From [Mycobacterium] crassicus (GTDB lineage Bacteria; Actinomycetota; Actinomycetes; Mycobacteriales; Mycobacteriaceae), in assembly GCF_020181615.1 (NCBI RefSeq), contig NZ_CP084029.1:723157-787156 (forward strand): a DNA stretch of 64,000 nt, read 5' to 3'. Below are positions 1 to 7,898 of this stretch, one piece after another. The position numbers and the translations under genes were made by a program. The notes under the pieces were generated by a model. It had not been told where the DNA came from. It worked only from the letters and a program-made list of their open reading frames with translations, and did no database searches. Within the stretch, counting starts at the first letter, position 1; every line of letters begins with the position of its first letter.

Positions 1-255
1 GCGCTCCGCCAGCGCGGCAAGGACTTTCGCCGGAGCGCCGAGCCGGGCTGCGTGGTGCAGCGGGGTGAGCCATTCGGGACTGCCCGGGCGCCACTGGTTG
101 ACGCTGAGTGCCGGGTTGGCATCGAGCAGGTCGAACAACGCCGGCCAATCACCGGCGTCGGCCGCATCGGCCAGTTTGTGCCCGGTGGCGACCAGGTTCT
201 CCGACAATAGTTCGGGATCCAGTACGCCAGGCCAATTTGGGGGAGGTTCGTCCAT
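1..255 (-). CDS. Ankyrin-repeat-type protein, N-terminal part, runs off the window
   Basis: Eighty-five codons read leftwards from an ATG at 255 to the window edge without a stop. After a Pro-rich start (MDEPPPNWPG) come two stretches typical of ankyrin repeats: LADAADAGDWPALFDLL, then TPLHHAARLGAPAKVLAALA, with the TPLHxAA signature that opens an ankyrin helix pair. Ankyrin repeats normally act as protein-binding scaffolds; the partner cannot be inferred. The gene is divergent from the damage-promoter unit that starts near 396. The C-terminus lies outside the window. Confidence 0.7.
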   Translation of the reverse strand, partial: MDEPPPNWPGVLDPELLSENLVATGHKLADAADAGDWPALFDLLDANPALSVNQWRPGSPEWLTPLHHAARLGAPAKVLAALAER

Positions 256-395
256 ATTCAGAAGCTAGCGGCAGGGTCTGACAACATCGGCCGCCTAAAG
301 CTGAGTATTGACTTGTGAGTAGCTGTCAGCTTTACGAGCCGGCCGGTCCGGGGCGGGGTGGTGGTGCGGCGCGAGGCCGGGTCGGCCGCCGAGAC

Positions 396-418
396 TTGTC
401 GGTGCCCGCCGATACCCT
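396..418 (+). promoter_or_regulatory. PafBC-type (LexA-independent) DNA-damage promoter
   Basis: TTGTCGGTG (396-404), an 8-nt spacer and TACCCT (413-418) match the mycobacterial RecA/LexA-independent damage promoter consensus tTGTCRGTG-N8-TAnnnT exactly. Transcription should start near 425, directly at the conserved leader RNA. The rest of the gap 256-556 shows nothing else. Confidence 0.75.
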
Positions 419-424
419 GACGTC

Positions 425-540
425 GGCTTCAAGAGATGCCGTCGCCAAGCTCCGACTGGACGGTACGCCAACCCCACGCTCGTGGGCGGCTCGGATGACG
501 AAGTGGTCGGGCGCCACCCGTGTTCGGCAGCGCTGCTCTG
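425..540 (+). promoter_or_regulatory. SAM-IV-like structured leader RNA (copy 1)
   Basis: About 70 nt are nearly identical to a second copy at 40622. The shared core runs from GAGATGCC (about 433) to CGGATGACGA (about 501). Features of the SAM-I/SAM-IV fold: a GAG after P1; a P2 hairpin whose loop has TCCGA (451-455), complementary to TCGGA (491-495) to form the pseudoknot; a CAACC segment opening P3; and a P3 hairpin with CCCAC/GTGGG arms. P1 has mismatches in this copy, and the P3 base has one A-C mismatch. A 3' segment (about 519-538) resembles the extra SAM-IV domain. The RNA ends shortly before the Shine-Dalgarno GAGGTGA of the gene at 557. The ligand is inferred, not shown. Confidence 0.6.
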
Positions 541-556
541 AAGGCGAGGTGATCTC

Positions 557-2014
557 ATGGACCTTACTGCTGCACAACGCGATCGAGCTTGCGGATCGCT
601 CTTGGCAACTGCCGCCGGCGACGCCCTGGGGGCCGGATACGAATTCGATCCTCCGTGCGGCCCCGGTACGCCGATCGGCATGATCGGCGGCGGCTTAGGG
701 CCCTTCAAGCCCGGCGAGTGGACCGACGACACATCGATGGCCATCGCGATCGCCGAGGTCGCCGCCACCGGCGCCGACCTGAGGTCCGAGGCCGCCCTGG
801 ACCGAATCGTCACGCGCTGGCTCGACTGGTCGCACGGCGCCAAGGATGTCGGCGTCCAGACCCGCGCGGTGCTCTCGGAGGCCGGCCGGCAGGGGATCAG
901 CTCGCGCACTGCGCGGCAGGTGTCGGCGGCGCACCATGAGCGCACCGGTCGCACCGCGGGAAACGGGTCGCTGATGCGCACCGCCCCGGTGGCACTGGCC
1001 TATCTCGACGACGAGGCCGGGCTGGTCGAGGCCGCCAGGTCGATCAGCGAACTCACGCACTTCGACCCGGACGCCGGTGACGCGTGTGTGCTGTGGTGTA
1101 CCGCGATCCGCCGTGCTGTACTGACCGGAGAGCTCGATGTACGGGTCGGCTTGGAACACCTCGACGAACCACGCAGGCAGACCTGGGCCGAACGTCTCGA
1201 TGCGGCGGAAGCCGCTCAGCCAAGCGCATTTTCGAGCAACAACGGCTGGGTGGTCGCCGCGCTGCAGGGCGCCTGGTCGGCGATCGCGACAACACCGGTT
1301 CCCGACGATGGCCCGGCGAAAGGCGTGTTCCGCGCCGATCACCTGCGTCTGGCGCTGGAGGCGGCGGTGCGCGGCGGGGGAGACACCGACACGGTCGCCG
1401 CGATCGCCGGCGGCCTGTTGGGCGCGGTGTACGGGGCTTCGGCGGTGCCGGCGCAGTGGCGGTTGCTGCTGCAGGGTTGGCCGGGGTTGCGGACCCGCGG
1501 TCTGATCCAGCTGGTCGACCGGATCATCGACAAGGACGCACCCGCCCCCTTCGACTACACCTACGACGGCTACCCGGAGGCCCGCCAGGTCGTGGCGCAT
1601 CCGCACGACGACAAGGTGTGGATCGGCGGCGTCGCCGCGCTGCACCACCTGCCCACCGGCGTCGACGCGGTGGTGTCGCTGTGCCGGGTCGCCGACGGCG
1701 ATATCCCGCCCGGAACCACGCAGCTCGACGTACGGCTGATCGACAGGGAGGGCCGGCAATCAGAGAACCCGAACCTGGACTTCGTCCTGCTCGACACCGT
1801 GCGGGCGATCGAGGTGTTGCGCGCCGAGGGGCGCACGGTGTTCGTGCACTGCGTGCAGGCCTACAGCCGCACACCCACCATCGCCGCGCTCTACGGCGCC
1901 CGGCGGCAGGGTATCGCCATCGACGACGCACTGGCCGATGTACGCGCGGTGCTACGGGATGCGTTCCCCAACGGCGACTTTCAGGAGGCGCTGCGACGGT
2001 TGGCTTCGGGGTGA
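557..2014 (+). CDS. ADP-ribosylglycohydrolase fused to a dual-specificity phosphatase-like domain
   Basis: This is a 485-residue two-domain protein. Residues 1 to about 320 form an ADP-ribosylglycohydrolase (DraG/ARH) domain, with the Mg-binding WTDDTS motif at 55-60 and the second metal motif GGDTDT near 274. Such enzymes remove ADP-ribose from proteins or nucleic acids. The last 150 residues contain HCVQAYSR (Cys432 to Arg438), the HCX5R signature of tyrosine/dual-specificity phosphatases, so it may dephosphorylate a phospho-ADP-ribosyl or phosphoprotein substrate. Both catalytic motifs look intact. The ATG at 557 is preceded by GAGGTGA. The gene follows a damage promoter and a structured leader, which suggests a role in reversing nucleic-acid or protein ADP-ribosylation after damage (inference). 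Confidence 0.88.
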   Translation: MDLTAAQRDRACGSLLATAAGDALGAGYEFDPPCGPGTPIGMIGGGLGPFKPGEWTDDTSMAIAIAEVAATGADLRSEAALDRIVTRWLDWSHGAKDVGVQTRAVLSEAGRQGISSRTARQVSAAHHERTGRTAGNGSLMRTAPVALAYLDDEAGLVEAARSISELTHFDPDAGDACVLWCTAIRRAVLTGELDVRVGLEHLDEPRRQTWAERLDAAEAAQPSAFSSNNGWVVAALQGAWSAIATTPVPDDGPAKGVFRADHLRLALEAAVRGGGDTDTVAAIAGGLLGAVYGASAVPAQWRLLLQGWPGLRTRGLIQLVDRIIDKDAPAPFDYTYDGYPEARQVVAHPHDDKVWIGGVAALHHLPTGVDAVVSLCRVADGDIPPGTTQLDVRLIDREGRQSENPNLDFVLLDTVRAIEVLRAEGRTVFVHCVQAYSRTPTIAALYGARRQGIAIDDALADVRAVLRDAFPNGDFQEALRRLASG

Positions 2015-2047
2015 GCCTGGGCGCGGGGCGGGTTCGTCCGCCAAAGC

Positions 2048-2070
2048 CTGTCGGTACCCCCCGATAGACT
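2048..2070 (+). promoter_or_regulatory. PafBC-type DNA-damage promoter
   Basis: CTGTCGGTA (2048-2056), 8 nt, TAGACT (2065-2070). It matches tTGTCRGTG-N8-TAnnnT except for the first and last bases of the upstream box. It lies just after the stop of the ADP-ribosylglycohydrolase gene, with an expected start near 2077. This leader has no copy of the SAM-IV-like RNA. Confidence 0.6.
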
Positions 2071-2118
2071 GAACCAACAGCACTTCCCCACGGGGGCTTC
2101 ACAACTCGGGAGGTATCC

Positions 2119-2898
2119 ATGTCGCACGCTTCGCCCAACCCGATCATTCTGCTCGGGGACCACGACACCATGGCCCACCGCACCGACCTGGCGTCGGACG
2201 CTGCCAAACAGGGCTGCACCATCGCCGAGGTGTTCGGATTCGAGGAGGGGGAGGCCGGTGGCACCGACGACCTGACCGAGGTCCAGGCCGTCGTGGCCGC
2301 ATTGGGCCGCGCGATCAAGGGTCGGATGGACATCTGGGTGCCGTTCCCGGGCCCGGACTTCATCCGCGAGCAGCACCTGCGGCGGCTGAGCCTGGTGCTG
2401 CAGCGGCACGGGCATAACCTGCTGTTGACCCGCGGCGTTATCCCGGCGCCCACCGACGGTGGCATGAACGAGATCGACTTCGCGCTGCGCCGGGAGGTGC
2501 AGGCCGTCGAGGACCTGGACCAGGCGGCACTGGCCGCTGAAGGGGTAAAGAGCCTGAGTCGCGAGATCGAGCTTGCCTTGACCAAAACCGTTGACACGCC
2601 GACGGTTCGGCGACTGCCGGACCGCGGTAGGACCGTCGCGGACCCGATGCCGCCGATACTCCCTCCGCCGACGGTGCCGTGGTCGCAGCGCAAGCGACTG
2701 CTCAAGCACTACGCCGGCTGGCTGGTTTACGGCTGCGGGGTCACCCAGGCCGCCACTGCGCGGGTGCTGAACTCGACGGGGCAGCGCACCCCGACCGGGC
2801 GGCACTGGAAACCGGGCACGGTGTCAAAGTTGCTCACCGGTATGTACGACGACCCGAGGCGTCCCGGTGATGTCACGCCAGATGCAAGAGCTGGGTGA
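2119..2898 (+). CDS. Recombinase-tail-like protein without a resolvase catalytic domain
   Basis: The protein has 259 residues. The first 160 or so resemble a serine-recombinase N-terminal layout only loosely: I see no catalytic Ser in a YxRVS context. The last 65 residues contain GVTQAATARVLNSTGQRTPT followed by W and LLTGMYDDP, the pattern of the Pfam Recombinase domain in large serine recombinases (LN..G..TP.G..W....V..LL..P.Y). It may therefore bind DNA without cutting it. The ATG at 2119 follows CGGGAGGT. A damage-type promoter sits 50 nt upstream, so a damage-response DNA-binding role is likely. Its 3' end overlaps the convergent gene by 26 nt. Confidence 0.6.
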   Translation: MSHASPNPIILLGDHDTMAHRTDLASDAAKQGCTIAEVFGFEEGEAGGTDDLTEVQAVVAALGRAIKGRMDIWVPFPGPDFIREQHLRRLSLVLQRHGHNLLLTRGVIPAPTDGGMNEIDFALRREVQAVEDLDQAALAAEGVKSLSREIELALTKTVDTPTVRRLPDRGRTVADPMPPILPPPTVPWSQRKRLLKHYAGWLVYGCGVTQAATARVLNSTGQRTPTGRHWKPGTVSKLLTGMYDDPRRPGDVTPDARAG

Positions 2899-3175
2899 CG
2901 ATCACCGGCGGGATGACGGCCAGGGCGATCGTCAATGGCGTTGCCAGGTAACCGATCAGGATGCCGCGGCCGACTTGAGTCACTTTGGTGGCGTTCGCCT
3001 GAGACATGAAGAATCCGGTCGGTACCACGATGACGGTCGCGATGCCCAAGCAGTACAGGCTGAGGATCCAATAGGGAATCCATACCCAGGTGACGGTCTC
3101 GACGAGAGCGATGGTCGCCAACGCGGCGAAGAAACCGTGCGGTCCGTAGCGGGCTTCGGTAGCCGGGGCGGTCAT
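2873..3175 (-). CDS. Small integral membrane protein
   Basis: A 100-residue protein with three to four hydrophobic segments (FFAALATIALVETVTWVWI, then two more to the C-terminus) and few charges. The ATG at 3175 overlaps the stop of the upstream gene in an ATGA, so translation is coupled. It is the third gene of an operon 4820 to 2873 with a DUF4226-like protein and another small membrane protein. No family recognised; the three probably form a membrane-associated unit. Confidence 0.7.
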   Translation of the reverse strand: MTAPATEARYGPHGFFAALATIALVETVTWVWIPYWILSLYCLGIATVIVVPTGFFMSQANATKVTQVGRGILIGYLATPLTIALAVIPPVIVTQLLHLA

Positions 3176-3519
3176 TGGTTCTCGAACCACGGCAGGAAAA
3201 TCAGCGCGTAGAACAATCCGCTGATGAAGACCACCACGGCTGATCCGGAGATGGCCAGACCCATTCCGCGTCGACGCGGGGAGTCCACACGCAACAACAT
3301 CAAGCCGACCGGCAGAGATGCGGCGGTCGGCACGGTGATCGCGGTCATGGACAAGATGGGAAACGCGGCTTGGCCGTCGATCGGCAGGTTGCTCAACAGC
3401 CAGGCGAGGCCGATTGTCGCCGCGATGACGATTTGGACGACGATCGGTGCAGATCGGGTCGCGCTCTTCCAGAAGGCGGGGTCGCCGTCGCGGATTCGGG
3501 CCAGGATGGCTTCGGGCAT
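3172..3519 (-). CDS. Small integral membrane protein
   Basis: A 115-residue protein with an N-terminal amphipathic stretch (MPEAILARIRDGDPAFWKSA) and three predicted membrane helices, the last ending FYALIFLPWFENQ. The start at 3519 is supported by GAAAGGAG six bases upstream. It lies 20 nt after the DUF4226-like gene and overlaps the next gene by four bases. The family was not identified. The MPEAILARIRDGDP start looks like a soluble interaction segment before the first helix. Confidence 0.7.
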   Translation of the reverse strand: MPEAILARIRDGDPAFWKSATRSAPIVVQIVIAATIGLAWLLSNLPIDGQAAFPILSMTAITVPTAASLPVGLMLLRVDSPRRRGMGLAISGSAVVVFISGLFYALIFLPWFENQ

Positions 3520-3539
3520 GCACCCGCTCCTTTCGGTGG

Positions 3540-4820
3540 TCAGGCGGGGACACCGCCGGGATTACCCGACGATGGGGGTACTGACGGTGGTGCGGCGGTC
3601 GGGCCGAACTCCGTGACCGGCAGCGGGGTCCGAACGTCGAACCGTGGATTCCAGCTGCCGCCGTGATCGAACGGCGCGAACGCTTTGCCGCCGATTCCGA
3701 CCTCGTGGTGGAACGGCAGATTGGACAGGGGCCCGTACATGCGGCCGGATTGAGCCGGGTCGATCAGCACTGTGCGGGTGCTCCCGTTGGGCAGATCCTG
3801 GTAGACCTCCAAAGACGGGTAATCCGTGCGGGTGCCGTCGACGTGCACGCCACCCGGACCGGGGGTGAACACCAGGTCGCCGTTCACGCTCAACCGGTGG
3901 CTGCCGAACGGGCCCCGCGGATCGGTGGTGGCGCTCGGTGCCAGCGGGTTTCCGGCGTCGTACTTGATCCGCACCGATCCATCCGGGGCTTGCGTGATAT
4001 TGCCCTGGGGGACACCGACTTTCACTTGCCCCGCAGAGCCGTCGCGATTGAGCTCGACGGACGGGTTCTGGCGCATCACCACGACACCGTTGTCGTAGTC
4101 GATATAGGTGGTGACCTTGGTGTCCTCCGGATTGAAACGCGAGTTGGGGCCCCGGTCGTTGCCGGCGTCATGTGGACCCAGGCGGTCGACCCACGGCTGC
4201 TCAATCCACTGCGATGCCCGCACCACACCCTGCCCGGGCACCGGCTCGATCCGGGCCACCCGGACCTCGGAATCCACGCCCTGGAACCTGGGGTCGTAGG
4301 TGTGCGCGTCCAGCGCGGCCGCGGTCGTCCAATCCGACGCTGACACCGGAACGCGGTGGAAGACCTGCTTGAAAGCGTCGATCTGATTCCGTCGACGTTC
4401 GTCCTCGGCACCCGGCGCCTGTTTAAAAGTGTGGTCGACGGCCTGAATACCCGGCTTCCGCCGGTCTTCGACCGCGTAACCACCACCCAGCGAACGCAGC
4501 AGCGCGGCCCGTCGCGCACTGTCTGCGGCGGTGTCGTCGACCACCGTGAGAATGTCGCGGGTCTTGGCCGTCAGGAATCGCTGGAACTGGCGAGCACCCG
4601 CCGGGGTGTCCAACGCCAGCGCCCGCTGATCGGCCACGGCCATACGGATCTCGGCTTCGATGTCGTCCAGCCGCTTTCGGCCGGCCAGCACCGTCCGGTA
4701 CGCGCCGCCCATCGTCGCAGCGAAGGCCCGGTCGGCCTGAATCGACGCCTCGAGTCGCCGCACCAGCACGGTTTCGCGTGCGCGCGCCGCGTCGGCGTGA
4801 GCACCGGTTTCCGCTGGCAT
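3540..4820 (-). CDS. DUF4226-like mycobacterial protein with a long C-terminal region
   Basis: A 426-residue protein. Residues 1-110 are alpha-helical and charged, with AGRKRLDDIEAEIRMAVADQ and TPAGARQFQRFLTAK, which I recognise as the mycobacterial DUF4226 pattern. Residues 170-426 are rich in Gly, Asp and Pro with beta-type repeats (DGSAGQVKVG, PDGSVRIKYD) and end in a Pro/Ser-rich tail. There is no signal peptide, so any export would need a specialised route. Some DUF4226 proteins occur near type VII secretion genes, but none is visible here. It leads the three-gene operon with two small membrane proteins. Function unknown. Confidence 0.72.
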   Translation of the reverse strand: MPAETGAHADAARARETVLVRRLEASIQADRAFAATMGGAYRTVLAGRKRLDDIEAEIRMAVADQRALALDTPAGARQFQRFLTAKTRDILTVVDDTAADSARRAALLRSLGGGYAVEDRRKPGIQAVDHTFKQAPGAEDERRRNQIDAFKQVFHRVPVSASDWTTAAALDAHTYDPRFQGVDSEVRVARIEPVPGQGVVRASQWIEQPWVDRLGPHDAGNDRGPNSRFNPEDTKVTTYIDYDNGVVVMRQNPSVELNRDGSAGQVKVGVPQGNITQAPDGSVRIKYDAGNPLAPSATTDPRGPFGSHRLSVNGDLVFTPGPGGVHVDGTRTDYPSLEVYQDLPNGSTRTVLIDPAQSGRMYGPLSNLPFHHEVGIGGKAFAPFDHGGSWNPRFDVRTPLPVTEFGPTAAPPSVPPSSGNPGGVPA

Positions 4821-4871
4821 TACCGGAGGCTAACGCAGGATCGCGCGCTCGGGTATTCACCCACCCCGCAC

Positions 4872-5669
4872 TCAGTCCTTGAAGTAGACCAACTGGTGGG
4901 TGCTGGTCAGCAGCACCCCGTCACGGGACCACAGGTGCGCGCTCTGGTCGAAGTACCCGCGGGAGAAGGCGTTGGCGTGTGCGCTGCCGAGCATGAAATC
5001 GCTGCCCACGGCGTCGATCTGCGCCTTATCGGTATGGAAGTAGGTGGTCAACGTAATCGTGCCGGCCGGGACGTAGCCGCCGCGGCGCAGGAACACTCGC
5101 GGATAGAAGATGTCGGAGACCGCCGCCAGCGCGGCGAAGTCCAACGGGCGCTCCAACTCGTCGCGCAGCCACAGTGTGGTGGTCGACGAGTCGCTGAGTA
5201 CACCGTCCTCGGGAATGGCTCCCTCGGTGAAACGCATGTCGTAGCGGTCGGCCCAGACGACGCCCTCGAAGAAGTCGCCCCTGGGGATATCCTCGGGGGC
5301 AGCAGCTTTCGGCGGATGGGCTTCGATATCGGCCCAGGTGTCACGGTGCAGACCGAACAATGCGGTGGCGGTGGTCTTTACCTCGTCGCCCTGACGCAGC
5401 TCCACAGTCCAGTGCTGGTTGCTGCGGTTGGTGCGCGCGGCCCGCAGCGCGATGTCGAACTCGCCGTCGGCGATGGGCGCGGCGAAGTTCACCGTCAACG
5501 CCAGCGGGTCACCGATCCGGTCCGGGTGGGACTCGACGGCGCGCAGCAGCACCGCCGCGGTGATCCCGCCGAACGGCCCCACCATGTTGGCCCACTGCGG
5601 CTCGGTGGTCCCGCGGAGCAGTCCGGTCTCGATGGTCCGCAGGTCCAGGGCGCGGTCGAAGGGGTGCAT
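4872..5669 (-). CDS. Acyl-CoA thioesterase family protein (double hot-dog)
   Basis: A 265-residue protein that looks like a TesB/acyl-CoA thioesterase: an N-terminal hot-dog half with WANMVGPFGGITAAVLLRAV and a C-terminal half with SSTTTLWLRDELERPLDF and SAHLWSRDGVLLTSTHQLVY. These enzymes hydrolyse acyl-CoA thioesters. The frame extends further upstream, but the ATG at 5669 (MHPFDRALDL) fits the family start, and the extra upstream residues are not family-like. It lies back to back with the vapBC pair and has no obvious operon partner. Confidence 0.8.
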   Translation of the reverse strand: MHPFDRALDLRTIETGLLRGTTEPQWANMVGPFGGITAAVLLRAVESHPDRIGDPLALTVNFAAPIADGEFDIALRAARTNRSNQHWTVELRQGDEVKTTATALFGLHRDTWADIEAHPPKAAAPEDIPRGDFFEGVVWADRYDMRFTEGAIPEDGVLSDSSTTTLWLRDELERPLDFAALAAVSDIFYPRVFLRRGGYVPAGTITLTTYFHTDKAQIDAVGSDFMLGSAHANAFSRGYFDQSAHLWSRDGVLLTSTHQLVYFKD

Positions 5670-5741
5670 GCCGATTATTTTTCCAGTGCGGGTCAGGCCG
5701 TGGTCTGGCGAGTAGTTGCTCAGCGAGATCGTCGATATGTG

Positions 5742-5761
5742 CATGCTAATGTATGAGCATG
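5742..5761. promoter_or_regulatory. Inverted repeat, likely antitoxin operator
   Basis: CATGCT (5742-5747) and AGCATG (5756-5761) form a perfect inverted repeat across the start of the antitoxin gene, the usual place for a VapB autoregulatory site. Confidence 0.45.
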
Positions 5762-6010
5762 TCTCCGTTGGAGCATCGACTCCAGATCCTGCTCGATGAG
5801 GAACGCCATCGCCGGATCACCGCGTCGGCACGTGAGCGTGGCGTCTCGGTGGCCACGGTGGTGCGTGAAGCTATCGACCGCGGCCTCGCAGGTCCCATCG
5901 ACCGTCGCAAATCGGCAGGTCAGCGTCTTCTTGACGCGCCCGACATGGATGTCCCCGAGATGCCGGAACTCAAGCGGGAGCTGGATGACCTGCGCGGGCG
6001 CCGCGGATGA
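5753..6010 (+). CDS. Ribbon-helix-helix antitoxin (VapB type)
   Basis: An 85-residue protein. The N-terminus ([18 protein letters not shown]) is a ribbon-helix-helix DNA-binding domain with the following helix [14 protein letters not shown]; the acidic C-terminus ([13 protein letters not shown]) should wrap the toxin. Its stop overlaps the toxin start in ATGA, so the pair is translationally coupled. ATG 5753 or ATG 5759 could start it. Autoregulation through the inverted repeat across the start is likely. Confidence 0.85.
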   Translation: MSMSPLEHRLQILLDEERHRRITASARERGVSVATVVREAIDRGLAGPIDRRKSAGQRLLDAPDMDVPEMPELKRELDDLRGRRG

Positions 6011-6438
6011 TCCTGCTTGACACCACGGTCCTGGTCTACGCCAAGGGCGCCGATCACCGGTTTCGGGAACCGTGCCGTGATCTGGTCGCAGCGATCGCGG
6101 CCGGTCGGATCGAGGCGACCACCACTCCCGAGGTGATCCAGGAGTTCGTCCATGTCCGCGCCCAACGACGTGGTCGCAACGATGCTGCCGGGCTCGGCCG
6201 CAGTTACGCCGAGCTTCTTGCGCCACTGGTGATCGTGAGCGCCGACCACCTGGACCGAGGGCTGGCTACATTCGAGACGACACCGGGTGTTGGGGCCTTC
6301 GATGCGGTGCTGGCCGCCGTCGCGAAATCCGCGGGGGCAACCCTGGTATCGGCCGACGCCGCGTTCAGTGACATCCCGGACATCACCCACGTGGTTCCCG
6401 ATGCAGCGGGTGTCGCCGGCCTGTTCGCCGACTCCTGA
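6007..6438 (+). CDS. vapC: PIN-domain ribonuclease toxin (VapC type)
   Basis: A 143-residue PIN domain. The first acidic residue is in [12 protein letters not shown], a second acidic residue is in [14 protein letters not shown], and the third acidic cluster is [11 protein letters not shown] followed by [11 protein letters not shown]. VapC toxins cleave specific tRNA or rRNA with Mg2+. All expected acidic positions are present, so the toxin looks active. It overlaps the antitoxin by four bases. Confidence 0.88.
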   Translation: MILLDTTVLVYAKGADHRFREPCRDLVAAIAAGRIEATTTPEVIQEFVHVRAQRRGRNDAAGLGRSYAELLAPLVIVSADHLDRGLATFETTPGVGAFDAVLAAVAKSAGATLVSADAAFSDIPDITHVVPDAAGVAGLFADS

Positions 6439-6458
6439 TCGGCCCGTAGGCTGGCTGG

Positions 6459-7892
6459 ATGGCATCCCCGGTCCTGACCGCTGACTTCGCCCGCGAGTTC
6501 CCGGAGCTGGCGGTGCGCTGGCAGGCCGAGACGCCACCCGAACCGCGCCTGCTGGTGCTCAACGAGCCGCTCGCGAACGAACTGGGCCTGGACCCGCAGT
6601 GGCTGCGCGGCCCCGAGGGCATCGGCCTGCTGACCGGCACTACCGTGCCCGACGGCGCCTCCCCAGTGGCGCAGGCCTACGCCGGACACCAGTTCGGCAA
6701 CTACGTTCCGGTGCTCGGTGACGGCCGGGCGCTGCTGCTCGGTGAAGTCACCGACACCCAAGGCCGCCACCGCGACCTGAGCCTCAAAGGCTCCGGACGC
6801 ACCTCCTTCGCCCGCGGCGGCGATGGCCTGGCGGTGGTGGGCCCGATGCTGCGCGAGTACGTGATCAGCGAAGCCATGTACGCGCTGGGCGTCCCGACCA
6901 CCCGGTCGCTGTCGGTGGTGGCGACCGGGCGCCAGGTGCAGCGCGAGGCCGTGCTGCCCGGGGCGGTGCTGGCCCGGGTCGCCGCCAGTCACCTGCGGGT
7001 CGGCAGCTTCCAGCTCGTCGCCCAGCAGGCCCGCGCCACCGGCGATCTCGGGTTGCTGCGCCGGCTGGCCGATCACGCCATCGCCCGGCACCACCCGGAC
7101 GCCGCCCAGGCCGAAAACCCTTACATCGCACTGTTTGCCGCGGTGGCCGAGGCGCAGGCGTCGCTGGTGGCGCAGTGGATGCTGGTCGGATTCGTGCACG
7201 GGGTGATGAACACCGACAACACGACGATCTCCGGTGAGACCATCGACTACGGGCCGTGCGCGTTCATGGAGGCCTACGACCCGGCCACCGTGTTCAGCTC
7301 CATCGACCACGCCGGACGCTACGCCTACGGCAACCAACCGCTGGTCATGCAATGGAATCTGGCCCGGTTCGCCGAGACACTGCTGCCGCTGTTCGACGAC
7401 GACGAAGACAAGTCCCTGTCGGTGGCGGTGGAGATCCTCGAAGGATTCATGCCGCGCTATCACGGCTTCTGGTCGGCCGGGATGCTGGCCAAGTTCGGGC
7501 TCTCCAAGAGCATGGAAGCCGCCGGTCTGATCGATCAGGCGTCGGCGCTGTTGTCCGAGAACGCCGTCGACTTCACCTCGTTCTTCCGGGCATTGAGTAG
7601 GGTCGGCCGGGGAGAAGGGTCGTTGCCGGACAAGGTCTTTGACGACTGGCTGACGCGCTGGCGCGCGCTGGGTCCCGACGTCGACGCGATGGATCGGGTC
7701 AATCCGATCTACATTCCGCGCAACCACCTGGTCGAGCAGGCGTTGACCGCAGCGATGCGCGGCGATCTGGCCCCGGTGGGCAAGCTGCTGGACGTGGTCG
7801 CCGAGCCGTTTCGGCAGCGGGACGGGTTGGAGGAATACGCCGCGCCGGCGCCGCCGGAGTTCGGGGGGTACCGGACGTTCTGCGGGACGTAA
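6459..7892 (+). CDS. selO: Protein adenylyltransferase SelO (YdiU family)
   Basis: A 477-residue full-length SelO pseudokinase fold that transfers AMP to protein hydroxyls and is linked to redox stress. Hallmarks are [20 protein letters not shown] near residue 70, the [16 protein letters not shown] nucleotide loop near 109-124, [14 protein letters not shown] near 247-260 (metal-binding Asn/Asp) and [13 protein letters not shown]. The C-terminus ends GYRTFCGT: a single Cys where some homologues carry a CxxC or CxxU. It starts 20 nt after vapC but is probably a separate unit. Confidence 0.93.
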   Translation: MASPVLTADFAREFPELAVRWQAETPPEPRLLVLNEPLANELGLDPQWLRGPEGIGLLTGTTVPDGASPVAQAYAGHQFGNYVPVLGDGRALLLGEVTDTQGRHRDLSLKGSGRTSFARGGDGLAVVGPMLREYVISEAMYALGVPTTRSLSVVATGRQVQREAVLPGAVLARVAASHLRVGSFQLVAQQARATGDLGLLRRLADHAIARHHPDAAQAENPYIALFAAVAEAQASLVAQWMLVGFVHGVMNTDNTTISGETIDYGPCAFMEAYDPATVFSSIDHAGRYAYGNQPLVMQWNLARFAETLLPLFDDDEDKSLSVAVEILEGFMPRYHGFWSAGMLAKFGLSKSMEAAGLIDQASALLSENAVDFTSFFRALSRVGRGEGSLPDKVFDDWLTRWRALGPDVDAMDRVNPIYIPRNHLVEQALTAAMRGDLAPVGKLLDVVAEPFRQRDGLEEYAAPAPPEFGGYRTFCGT

Positions 7893-7898
7893 CGGTGC

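Noticed and set aside
425..540. The repeat shared with 40622-40748 read as a mobile repeat (MITE)
   Set aside because: Both copies sit at the same place relative to a damage promoter and a start codon, and changes keep base pairing; no terminal inverted repeats or target duplication.
2071..2100. TGAACC near the recombinase-tail gene as a SigL -35 box
   Set aside because: No CGTG 16 nt downstream.
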